DNA of 64,000 nucleotides from assembly GCF_000720765.1 (NCBI RefSeq), contig NZ_JODC01000006.1, positions 248,001-312,000 on the forward strand, in the 5' to 3' direction. The position numbers were made by a program, and so were the translations under genes. The notes under the pieces are model-generated. The model saw only the letters and a list, made by a program, of their open reading frames with translations, had not been told where the DNA came from and searched no databases. The stretch is from Streptomyces sp. NRRL S-646. Lineage in GTDB: Bacteria; Actinomycetota; Actinomycetes; Streptomycetales; Streptomycetaceae. Positions 25,101 to 31,789 of this stretch are shown in pieces (positions within the stretch are counted from its first letter, which is position 1; the number at the start of each line of letters is the position of its first letter).

Positions 25101-26583
25101 GGACGACGAGAACGTCGGGTCCGCCGGGCCGGCCGCGGCGGTCCTCCCCTCCGGCGCGCTCGGCGATCAGCGCGGCCAGTTCGGCGACCCGCCGGGCGCA
25201 GCTCTCCGTGCCGTAGCCGATGCTGGCCGGGATGTCGCCGGACTTCTTGCGCACGTGCGGCAGCCAGCGCAGCCAGGACCAGCCGTCCCGGCCCGGACCG
25301 CCGGCCGTCAGCAGGTGGATCTGGAGGTCACGGGGGCTGTGCAGGACGGCGGCCTGGGCGACCGCCCACCGTGCCACGGCGCGCGCGGCCGGGCCCTCGC
25401 CGGCGATGCCCAGCACGTCGTGCTCGCGCAGCGCGACGGTCACCGGGACGTCGTACGCGGTCCACGGGTCCTGGCGGCGGTGTTCGTCCTTGGTCGGGTC
25501 CTGGAGCACCACGTCGGAGGGCAGGTCTGCGGTCCCGATGCGCAGTTCCAGGAAGTCGGCGTCCGTGGTGCGGCGTTCCCACAGGCGGCGCCGGGGGCCG
25601 ACGGCGGTCAGGACGACCTCGGCCGGGTCCGGGAAACCGCGGCGCCGGGCGGTGCGTTCGGCCGCCAGGGCCTGCTTCGCGTCGCCCTCGATACGTGCCT
25701 TCTTCTCCTTGTAGGCGGCGACCGCATCCGAGTGGGACTGGCGTCCGCTGCGCCGGTTCACCAGGTAGTTGCCGAGGATCGCGACCGGGGAGAGCAGCCC
25801 GAACAGCAGCATCGACATGCGGCCGAAGACCAGCGCGCCCGCCCCCGCCATCACCAGCGGCGCGGCCGCGGTGATCCACGGCATCGGGCGGGCGGCGGGC
25901 GCCACGGGCGGGGAGGGCAGGACGAAGCGGGTGGCGTTCACCGGCGGCCGCAGCCGCGGCGGCCTGTTGTAGTCCTGGCCCGCGCCGTCCTCCGACGGCT
26001 GCAGGGCCGCGTCCGGCCGTTGCGGCAGGGCGAGTTCGAACAGGCTGCCGCCGACGAGGAGCTGTTCGCCGACCGCCCAGGCGGTGGGCTCGGCGAGGTC
26101 CTCGCGGTCCAGTTGCAGGGGGCCGCCGTCCGCGGACTCGTCGGGTGCCACCCGGCAGCGCCCCCCGGGGCCCACCGTCAGGACGGCGAACGGACGGTCC
26201 GGCACGGTGCCCAGCACCTGGGCGGTCCCGTCGTTCGCCAGCCCGATCCGGTACTCGCCGATGCCGAGCCGGCGCACCGCGCCCGCCCCGGTCCCACCGA
26301 CCGTACGGACCTCCACCAGCCCGTCCGGTTCGGCCGACGAGGTGCCCGCCGGGCGGCCCAGGCCGACGACGGCCGCGTGGTGCAGCGGCGCGTCCCGCAG
26401 CGTCAGGTCCGCCGGCAGCAGCCGGTCGCCGGCGTACAGACCGAGGCCCTCCGGGGGCCGGTGGACGCCGCCCGCCTCGGCCAGCGCCGCCGCGACGGCG
26501 CTCAGGGGCGTGTCGGGGTCGGCGTCGAGGTGGACGTCGAACGCGTCACCGTCCCCCTCCACCACGGTCAACATCAACGACAC
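22195..26583 (-). CDS. EccC/EssC-type FtsK/SpoIIIE secretion ATPase with three ATPase modules
   Basis: 1462 residues. An N-terminal beta-rich, FHA-like region (about 1-190, EssC style) precedes two membrane helices (about 235-275) and a conserved helical linker. ATPase 1 has a canonical Walker A, GTTGSGKS (651-658), and Walker B LLIVIDEF (757-764). ATPase 2 (GSPRQGRS, 987-994) and ATPase 3 (GPARSGRS, 1280-1287) have Arg in place of the Walker A Lys and weak Walker B motifs, so only the first looks catalytic. Such proteins recognise WXG100 substrates and drive type VII export. GTG 26583 is chosen because GGAGG lies 7 nt upstream and homology starts there. No EccB, EccD, EccE or MycP gene is present in the window. 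Confidence 0.9.
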   Translation of the reverse strand: MSLMLTVVEGDGDAFDVHLDADPDTPLSAVAAALAEAGGVHRPPEGLGLYAGDRLLPADLTLRDAPLHHAAVVGLGRPAGTSSAEPDGLVEVRTVGGTGAGAVRRLGIGEYRIGLANDGTAQVLGTVPDRPFAVLTVGPGGRCRVAPDESADGGPLQLDREDLAEPTAWAVGEQLLVGGSLFELALPQRPDAALQPSEDGAGQDYNRPPRLRPPVNATRFVLPSPPVAPAARPMPWITAAAPLVMAGAGALVFGRMSMLLFGLLSPVAILGNYLVNRRSGRQSHSDAVAAYKEKKARIEGDAKQALAAERTARRRGFPDPAEVVLTAVGPRRRLWERRTTDADFLELRIGTADLPSDVVLQDPTKDEHRRQDPWTAYDVPVTVALREHDVLGIAGEGPAARAVARWAVAQAAVLHSPRDLQIHLLTAGGPGRDGWSWLRWLPHVRKKSGDIPASIGYGTESCARRVAELAALIAERAGGEDRRGRPGGPDVLVVLDGARRLRSLPGVAQILRDGPSVGVRAVCLDAEERLLPEECHAVVVEEPGGTVRLGRSGKGTIGGIRPDGVSLDWCRSLARAMGPLRDPGGADEEAAVLPGAARLLDVLALDPPQAAGVRARWAAGGRSTRAAVGVSLDGPFFLDLRRDGPHALVAGTTGSGKSELLQTLVASLAVANRPDAMTFVLVDYKGGSAFKDCVDLPHTVGMVTDLDAHLVERALVSLTAELTRREHVLAEAGAKDIEDYVELLERNPAGRTPMPRLLIVIDEFASMVRDLPDFVKGLVNIAQRGRSLGIHLILATQRPSGVVSSEIRANTNLRIALRVTDAGESQDVLNSPEAASISQSTPGRAYVRLGQNSLVPFQSGRVGGRRPGAAASSLPAPWAVVVGWERLGEPLPPRPRAAAAPAEVETDLTGLVTAIREADREMGIPAQHSPWLPPLPEQLVIGELPPAPPSDYDLAPVAYGVVDLPAQQARRPLVIDPATLGHLHIIGSPRQGRSQTLRTIAGTLAHAHAPDRLHMYGIDCGNGALLAMEGLPHCGAVTQRTQPDRVARLLARLTAELARRQELLAAHGSADLPELRRSLPEGERPPHIVLFIDRWEVFDKQLGEYDAGNLLNAVLTLLRDGGSVGIHLIVTGDRALFSSRVNGSTEDKLVLKLNEKSEYGMIGITQRNVPDEIPPGRAFRAADKAEVQIALLTDDPGGQAQAVALQRIAEQCRRHADHLPAATRPFRVDTLPDRLTWQEAVRYVPQPLKSARWALAGVGGDELAAFGPDFGLTPTFLVAGPARSGRSTVLATLALSLLSVGMPVVVGAPARSPLRRLAGRPGVLAVFDESDLDPIALEEALTSSPKGAVVLLDDGDLLLKTRAESVLTRIAKSGTETRQGLVIAGQTDRLSSGFSGWHTEARRHRCGLLLKPQNMSDGELIGVKVPRSRLGATRPGRAILHLGDGVLRTVQVPETVLPRAVD

Positions 26584-26653
26584 GAAACGTCCTCCAGCCT
26601 GCGTGAACGGGGGCCACGGGAGTGCTGCTCGTCGGCTCCCGGGCCACTGACAT

Positions 26654-26727
26654 GGCCTACGGGGCCGGCCCGAGGATGGTTCACGAACACGCCGGTGAAC
26701 CATCCGCGGGCGGGCCCCGTAGTGGCC
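26654..26727. repeat. Long inverted repeat between divergent eccC and membrane-protein genes
   Basis: A 74-bp near-palindrome. The inner arms GGATGGTTCAC (26674-26684) and GTGAACCATCC (26695-26705) are perfect around a 10-nt loop. Outer arms around TACGGGGCC...GGCCCCGTA extend the stem to about 30 bp with three or four mismatches. It sits about 70 bp before eccC and 95 bp before the gene at 26823, so it could be a shared operator, an extragenic palindrome or an mRNA-end structure. Confidence 0.6.
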
Positions 26728-26822
26728 TTTGGGTGCACGATGCCGCGGCTTCGCCGCGCCGCCGCCCCCGCCTGTGACCGTCCCGGCTCCGTCGCCGGGG
26801 CGTCCCGACAAGGAGTCAGAAG

Positions 26823-27755
26823 ATGATCTGGTACGTCCTGGCCGTGGTGCTGGGGCTGGCGCTGATCGGGGCGGTGGCCGCGCTGGTCGTCACCGAGTGG
26901 CGGGCTCGCCCGCCGAAGCCCGTCGCCGCCTCGGCCGCCGTCGTGGGACGGCAGGCACTGGACGTGGTCGACGCGGGCCTGCGCCGGCTGACGGCCGAGT
27001 GCCGGCGCTCCGGCCGGTCGCTGCCGGACCTGTACGCCGTCGTCTACTCCGGCGAGCGGCTCGCACTGCTGCTGGCCGGTGCGGACGAGTCCGCCCCCGC
27101 GCCCTGGACCGCCGAGGCGGACGGCGAGCGCTGGACGGCCTCGCCCGACGACCTGCACCGCCCCGGTCCGGAGGGCGAGCAGGCGCTGCCGTACGCGCTG
27201 ACGGTGACCATCGGGCTGGACGGGCCCGAGCGGGTGCTGGTCGACCTCTCCCGGGCGACGGGGCCGATCTCCGTGACGGGCCCGGACGAGGAGGTGCGCA
27301 GCCTGGTGCGGTCCCTCGTCGTCGAGACGCTCTCCGGCCCGGTGGGCGCCCTCGCCGAGGTCACCCTGGTGGGATCCCTGGCCGACGACGGGCTGGTGAC
27401 CGGCGACGGGCGGCGCAGCTCGCGTCTGCACACCGCAGCCACCCTGGAGGAGGCGTTCGCCAAGGCGGCCCCGGGCCGGCCCGGGTCCGATGCGGCCGAC
27501 GTCACCCAGGTCACCTGGGTGATCGACGGCAGCAGGCGGACCGCCGTCAAGGACGAGGCGCCGCATCTGTTCGTCGTGGACGCCTCGCAGCTCCCGCAGC
27601 AGGAAGGGGCGTTGAACGCTCTGCGGCGCGGCGACGCGCTGCTGGTGGTCGGCGCGGCACCCGCGGGATGGCGCTGGCGGACCGAGGCCGGCGGCTCGCT
27701 CGACACCGGACCGCTCGGCCTGGAGATCACCCGGCATGCGGGGCGTTTCGCATGA
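26823..27755 (+). CDS. Single-pass membrane protein next to eccC, function unknown
   Basis: 310 residues. An N-terminal helix (about 3-23, WYVLAVVLGLALIGAVAALV) anchors a cytosolic or extracellular domain of about 285 residues. That domain is acidic, alpha/beta in pattern, with no recognisable catalytic motif. Its orientation, divergent from eccC, and shared intergenic palindrome suggest it belongs to the secretion locus, possibly as an accessory or substrate-recognition subunit standing in for missing Ecc components. AAGGAG precedes ATG 26823. It converges on the sigma-factor gene with only 3 bp between the stops. Confidence 0.65.
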   Translation: MIWYVLAVVLGLALIGAVAALVVTEWRARPPKPVAASAAVVGRQALDVVDAGLRRLTAECRRSGRSLPDLYAVVYSGERLALLLAGADESAPAPWTAEADGERWTASPDDLHRPGPEGEQALPYALTVTIGLDGPERVLVDLSRATGPISVTGPDEEVRSLVRSLVVETLSGPVGALAEVTLVGSLADDGLVTGDGRRSSRLHTAATLEEAFAKAAPGRPGSDAADVTQVTWVIDGSRRTAVKDEAPHLFVVDASQLPQQEGALNALRRGDALLVVGAAPAGWRWRTEAGGSLDTGPLGLEITRHAGRFA

Positions 27756-27758
27756 GTC

Positions 27759-28427
27759 TCAGCCGGCCTCGCGGTCCAGGCCGTCCACGTGCAGCCCGCG
27801 GCGGTGCAGCGCCTCCCGCAGGGCGCGGGCGGCATAGTACGTCCGCGACTTGACCGTGCCCGGCGGAACGCCGAGGACCTCGGCCGTCTGGTTGACGCTG
27901 CGCCCCAGGTAGTGCACGTGCAGCAGGACCTCGCGCTGCGCCGGCCGCAGATCCCGCATCGCCTCGACGAGTACCAGGGAGGTGAGGACGTGGTCCACTT
28001 CGTCGGAGACCGGCAGGTGGACGAGTTCCGGGTCGCCGTCCTCCGGTGGCCGGGCCTGACGGGCCCGGTGGCCGTCGATGACGAGATTGCGCAACACGGT
28101 GAACAGCCACGGTCGCGCCGAGTCATCGGTCGGGTCGATCTCCTCGGCGTGCCGCCAGGCGCGTATCGCGACCTCCTGGAGGATGTCCTCGGCGCGGTGC
28201 CAGTCACCCTCCAGCCGCCGCGCGGCGAACTGCAGCAGTGCGGTGCCGTGGAAGTGGTAGAGGGCTCTGAGGAAGTCGTCGGGGCGGGGTTCCACCGGGG
28301 CGGGACGGGGTATCCGGTCCCCGCTCGAAGTGCTGGCCGGCAAAGGCCTGTTCCTCTCCGGTCGTCTGTCGTGCGCGCCGTGCGGCGTGTCCGCCGGCCT
28401 GCGGCGGTGCACCCGCCCCGGTGTCAC
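27759..28427 (-). CDS. ECF RNA polymerase sigma factor
   Basis: 222 residues. Sigma region 2 spans about 52-120 (LQFAARRLEGDWHRAEDILQ, ARPWLFTVLRNLVIDGHRAR) and region 4 about 145-210 (LRPAQREVLLHVHYLGRSVN, LGVPPGTVKSRTYYAARALR). The first 45 residues are basic and Pro-rich and may not be translated; a TTG near codon 29 is an alternative start. GTG 28427 lies 2 bp after the stop of the LamG-protein gene, so translation is probably coupled. No anti-sigma gene is adjacent unless the LamG membrane protein serves that role. Confidence 0.87.
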   Translation of the reverse strand: MTPGRVHRRRPADTPHGAHDRRPERNRPLPASTSSGDRIPRPAPVEPRPDDFLRALYHFHGTALLQFAARRLEGDWHRAEDILQEVAIRAWRHAEEIDPTDDSARPWLFTVLRNLVIDGHRARQARPPEDGDPELVHLPVSDEVDHVLTSLVLVEAMRDLRPAQREVLLHVHYLGRSVNQTAEVLGVPPGTVKSRTYYAARALREALHRRGLHVDGLDREAG

Positions 28428-28429
28428 CG

Positions 28430-29194
28430 TCAGTGCGGCTCGCGGGAGGACAGGGACCGGACCTCTCGGGACGTCAGTTCCCGCTGGTAGATGTGCACGT
28501 CGGCGATGTCGCCCTGCCAGTAGTCGGCCGGCTTCCCGTTGAACCTGGCGCGTCCGATCACCACGTCACCGGTGGGCTCCACGTCGCTGGTGGCCACCCT
28601 GCTTCCCGCCAGCCGACCGTCGACGTAGAGCCGCATCAGGTGGTCGCTCTGGCGGTAGGTGCCCGTGAGGTGGTACCAGCGGCCGGACTGCGGCTTCCCG
28701 GCCGCCTCTGCGAGGGTGCGGGCACCGGAGAAGCTGAACGCGAAGCTGTGGTCCGACCCGGAGTACTGGAGGAAGAACGTGCTGGCCCCGTCGCCGTCCT
28801 CGGACACCGCGGTGTGGAAGGCGTCCATGTCGTCGGCGGTGAGCCGCACCCGTGCGGCGACCGAGTAGTCCTTGCCCCGGGTGTCGAGCCGGGAGCCGGT
28901 CTCGGCGTATCCGCTGGTGCCGTCCAGCTGCAGGGCGCCGCCCGTGGGACCGTCGGCCCACTGCGTGCCGCCACGGGTCACGGCGTCGTGCTGTCCCGCC
29001 TTCGCGGTGCCGGACCGGTGCAGGGGCCACCACCCGACGCCGCGCAGCGCCCCGGCGCCCGGACCGGAGACGGCCCGCTTCGCCCCGGCCTGCTGCTGCC
29101 CGGATCCCTGGGCGCGCACCAGGTGCACGACGACAAAGGCCAGCGCGACGGCCAGTACGGTGATCGCTGTGATGAGCGACCATCTGCGCTTCAT
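28430..29194 (-). CDS. Membrane-anchored LamG/concanavalin-like domain protein, co-transcribed with ECF sigma factor
   Basis: 254 residues. MKRR plus a hydrophobic helix (about 5-24) forms a signal anchor. A LamG jelly-roll domain occupies about 55-245, with ALQLDGTSGYAETGSRLD, YSVAARVRLT, RWYHLTGTYRQSDHLMRLYV and the C-terminal GDIADVHIYQREL strand. LamG domains bind glycans or proteins outside the cell. Placement directly upstream of, and coupled to, an ECF sigma gene suggests a surface sensor or a product of the same regulon; no cytosolic sigma-binding domain is visible. ATG 29194 follows GGGGAGA; an in-frame start 23 codons upstream lacks a ribosome-binding site. Confidence 0.78.
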   Translation of the reverse strand: MKRRWSLITAITVLAVALAFVVVHLVRAQGSGQQQAGAKRAVSGPGAGALRGVGWWPLHRSGTAKAGQHDAVTRGGTQWADGPTGGALQLDGTSGYAETGSRLDTRGKDYSVAARVRLTADDMDAFHTAVSEDGDGASTFFLQYSGSDHSFAFSFSGARTLAEAAGKPQSGRWYHLTGTYRQSDHLMRLYVDGRLAGSRVATSDVEPTGDVVIGRARFNGKPADYWQGDIADVHIYQRELTSREVRSLSSREPH

Positions 29195-29473
29195 GAGTCT
29201 CCCCGAGACGTAAGGCGTAGATGTATCACTGTAGATCACATGTACGACCGGAAAGCGGCTCACCCCATGCCGTACTTGCCTATCGGCAGTTACGGTCCGA
29301 TGAACTCCCGTTCATAGTCGGCCAGTTGCACTCGCACCACGCAGGCGGGCCTACTGGTCCGGTCCCCGTTGCGGGGGCGAATCCCGCAGGGGCGGAGCCC
29401 GGAGCGGGCGGCTTCAGACGTGACAACTCGCCGACTGCGGTCCGCCGTTCACGTCGAGCCCTGCCGTGTGCGG

Positions 29474-30082
29474 CTACGCGCAGGGCACGTTGAGCGACAG
29501 CAGCGCCGTGTGCTCCCCGTCGATACGGATCTCACTCACCGCCGTGTTGCGCAACTGCGGGAAGACTCGGCGGTATTCAGCCAGGGGGATGTGCAGCAGG
29601 GAGCACAGCACCAGCCGGAGCAGCGTGTTGTGGGCGACGACGAGGACGCGCTGACCGTCGTGGGCGGCGGCGACACGGCGCAGGGCCGCCGCACCCCGGG
29701 CAGCCGCCGCGAGCGGATCCTCCGCGCCCGGGAAGGGATGCGCCACCGGGTCCGCGCGGAAGGCCTCCGCCGCCTTCGGGTCCTCGGCCGCGAACTCGGC
29801 AAGGGTACGGCCCTCCACCCCCCCGAAGTCGCATTCCCGCAGGTCGGGTTCACGGTGCGGGGTGAGGTCGAGGGCGCGGCAGGCGGGTTCGGCGGTGGCG
29901 ATCGCGCGGGAGACGGTGGACGTCCAGATCGCGTCGACGGGACGGGCGGCGGCCCAGCGGCCGAGGGCCTCGGCCTGGGCGCGGCCGGTCTCGGTGAGGG
30001 CGACGTCGCTCACGCCCGCGTAACGGTTCTCGGCGTGCCAGACGGTCTGGCCGTGGCGGGCCAGCAGGAGGGTGGTGCTCAT
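29474..30082 (-). CDS. Histidine phosphatase superfamily (phosphoglycerate mutase-like)
   Basis: 202 residues. The catalytic ARHGQT (R9-H10) near the N-terminus, the second Arg in SRAIATAE, the acidic residue in LRECDFGGVEGRT and the late His in VVAHNTLLRL complete the active site. It dephosphorylates a small phosphometabolite. It is 82 bp downstream of the FGGY kinase on the same strand and probably co-transcribed, so it may act on a sugar phosphate of that pathway. ATG 30082 is chosen as the RHG motif is normally within 12 residues of the start. Confidence 0.88.
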   Translation of the reverse strand: MSTTLLLARHGQTVWHAENRYAGVSDVALTETGRAQAEALGRWAAARPVDAIWTSTVSRAIATAEPACRALDLTPHREPDLRECDFGGVEGRTLAEFAAEDPKAAEAFRADPVAHPFPGAEDPLAAAARGAAALRRVAAAHDGQRVLVVAHNTLLRLVLCSLLHIPLAEYRRVFPQLRNTAVSEIRIDGEHTALLSLNVPCA

Positions 30083-30164
30083 GGAACGGTCCATCCGTGC
30101 GGGGGCGGGAAGCTGCGCGTGCACATCGCAGCCGACCGGGGCGGGGCCGGGTCGTGCCGCGTGC

Positions 30165-31616
30165 TCATGAGCCCGCAGTATCCCGGCCGAGGCGCTCGTG
30201 CGCGTGTGCCGCCACGGGTGGCGGCAGCCAGCCCCGTGCCGCCAGTTCGTCGACCAGACGGGCGTACGGCTCGGCGAACAGGGCCGTACGGTCGGGGCGG
30301 GGTTCGAGGACGGTGTGGATGCGGACCATGCGGTCGGCCACGTCCGTCAGGGGGCCCGAGCCCGTTCCGTGGGCGGCCAGGGCGGCCATGCCGAGGGCCG
30401 GTTCGGTCTGCTCCGGTACGCGGGCGGGGCGGCCGAGGATGTCGGCGCGGAGCCGGTTCCAGTACGGGCTGCGGGCGGCGCCGCCGGTGAAGGTGAGCGG
30501 GCCGTCCATCGGGGCGCCCAGGTGGTGCAGGTAGTCCAGGCAGAGGCGCTCGGCGAAGGCGACGCCCTGCAGCAGCGCGGCCCACAGGTCGGCCTCCCCC
30601 TCGGGTTCGCCCAGGACCAGGGCGGAGGCCTGCGGCGCCAGGAACGGGAACCGCTCGCCGGGCGACACCAGGGGGTACGCCACCGCACCCGAGGGCTCAT
30701 GGGCGGCCGCGCGTGCGTCCATCGCGGCCGGGTCGGCGCCCGCGAAGGCGGCGGTCAGCACCCCCGCCCCCACGCTGGACGCCCCGCCGGGCAGCCAACT
30801 CCCATCCGGTGCACGGTGGTTGTAGACCACTCCGGTGGGATCGTGGACGGGCGTCCGGGAAGCCCCCTTCAGCACCAGCGTCGTGCCGAGCACCGAGTTC
30901 CAGGAACCCGGGCGCAGCGCCCCGGACGCGATCTGCGCCGCGCAACCGTCGGTCATCCCGGCGATCACCGGGGTACCCACCGGGATGCCGGTGGCGTCCG
31001 CGGCGGCCGGGCAGACCTCGCCGAGCCGGGTGCCGGGCCGTACGACCTCGGGCAGTGCGGGCGCCCCGGGGATGTCCGGCCAGGCGTCGCCCTCCACGTC
31101 GTAGGCCGTCTTGAGGGCATGGCTGGAGTCGGTGGGGACGGGGCGGCCGACGAGTTCGGCGGCGACGAGGTCCGGCTGGTGGGTGATGCGGCCCTGCCCA
31201 TGGGCGCGCAGGAGCCACAGCGCCTTCGGCAGCCCCCACGTGTTCTGCACCATGAGCCCCGCCCCCCGCAGCCGCTCCGCCTCGGCCCAGGCACGCCCGT
31301 CGTCGTACATCAGCGCGGGGCTCACCGGCCGCCCCGCCGCATCCGTCAGCAGCACGGTCCCGGATGTCCCGCACACCGCGAGCCCGCCGATACGGGACGG
31401 CGGCCCGTCCTTGAGGTCCTTGAAGGCGCCCCGGCAAGCCGCGCACACCGCCGTCCACCACTCCCCCGGATCCTGCTCGTGCCGCACCCCGTCGCGCATC
31501 CCCGCCAAGGGGGCCGAACCGGCACCGAGGACCGTGCCGTCGGCGGCGACGAGCAGCACCCGGACGCTCTGCGTGCCCAGGTCGATCCCCAGCCACGCCT
31601 CGCCCTCGTATCCCAT
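30165..31616 (-). CDS. FGGY-family carbohydrate kinase (xylulokinase-like)
   Basis: 483 residues. The N-terminal ATPase-fold motif is WLGIDLGTQSVRVLLVAADG; the catalytic Asp region is VIAGMTDGCAAQ and the C-terminal phosphate-binding region LTFTGGAARSPYWNRLRADI. It phosphorylates a sugar or polyol with ATP. It is divergent from the ABC-transporter operon starting at 31790, whose 173-bp control region it shares, and is followed by a histidine phosphatase. A second, distinct FGGY kinase closes the rightward operon at 39027. Substrate not assignable. Confidence 0.9.
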   Translation of the reverse strand: MGYEGEAWLGIDLGTQSVRVLLVAADGTVLGAGSAPLAGMRDGVRHEQDPGEWWTAVCAACRGAFKDLKDGPPSRIGGLAVCGTSGTVLLTDAAGRPVSPALMYDDGRAWAEAERLRGAGLMVQNTWGLPKALWLLRAHGQGRITHQPDLVAAELVGRPVPTDSSHALKTAYDVEGDAWPDIPGAPALPEVVRPGTRLGEVCPAAADATGIPVGTPVIAGMTDGCAAQIASGALRPGSWNSVLGTTLVLKGASRTPVHDPTGVVYNHRAPDGSWLPGGASSVGAGVLTAAFAGADPAAMDARAAAHEPSGAVAYPLVSPGERFPFLAPQASALVLGEPEGEADLWAALLQGVAFAERLCLDYLHHLGAPMDGPLTFTGGAARSPYWNRLRADILGRPARVPEQTEPALGMAALAAHGTGSGPLTDVADRMVRIHTVLEPRPDRTALFAEPYARLVDELAARGWLPPPVAAHAHERLGRDTAGS

Positions 31617-31726
31617 CCGGACCTCCCACGGATCTCGACCCGGGATGTGAACTTCTCACTCTGCACTGAGATTTTCGCGTGCGCGAGGGATTGACGGCCA
31701 CCTTCCGCCGTTACACCCTCTGTTAG

Positions 31727-31738
31727 CGAGTCGACTCG
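31727..31738. promoter_or_regulatory. Candidate DeoR-type operator in divergent promoter
   Basis: CGAGTCGACTCG is a perfect 12-bp palindrome in the 173 bp between the divergent kinase (31616) and transporter (31790) genes. It is flanked by TGTTAG and GTGTTAAC. A TTGACG at 31691-31696 could be a -35. The DeoR protein encoded in the rightward operon is the likely binder. Confidence 0.4.
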
Positions 31739-31789
31739 ACGTGTTAACCCACACAGCGCACCGGGCCCAACCCCACCCGGAGGTCACGG

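Noticed and set aside
22183..26826. 1547-codon open frame antisense to eccC
   Set aside because: It lacks any family similarity, and its composition mirrors the antisense of EccC; third-position GC supports the minus strand.
29295..29473. Possible tRNA or small RNA in the gap between the LamG and phosphatase genes, prompted by GTTGCGGGGGCGAATCCCGC
   Set aside because: No cloverleaf can be drawn: there is no acceptor stem or anticodon arm, and the T-loop consensus is missing.
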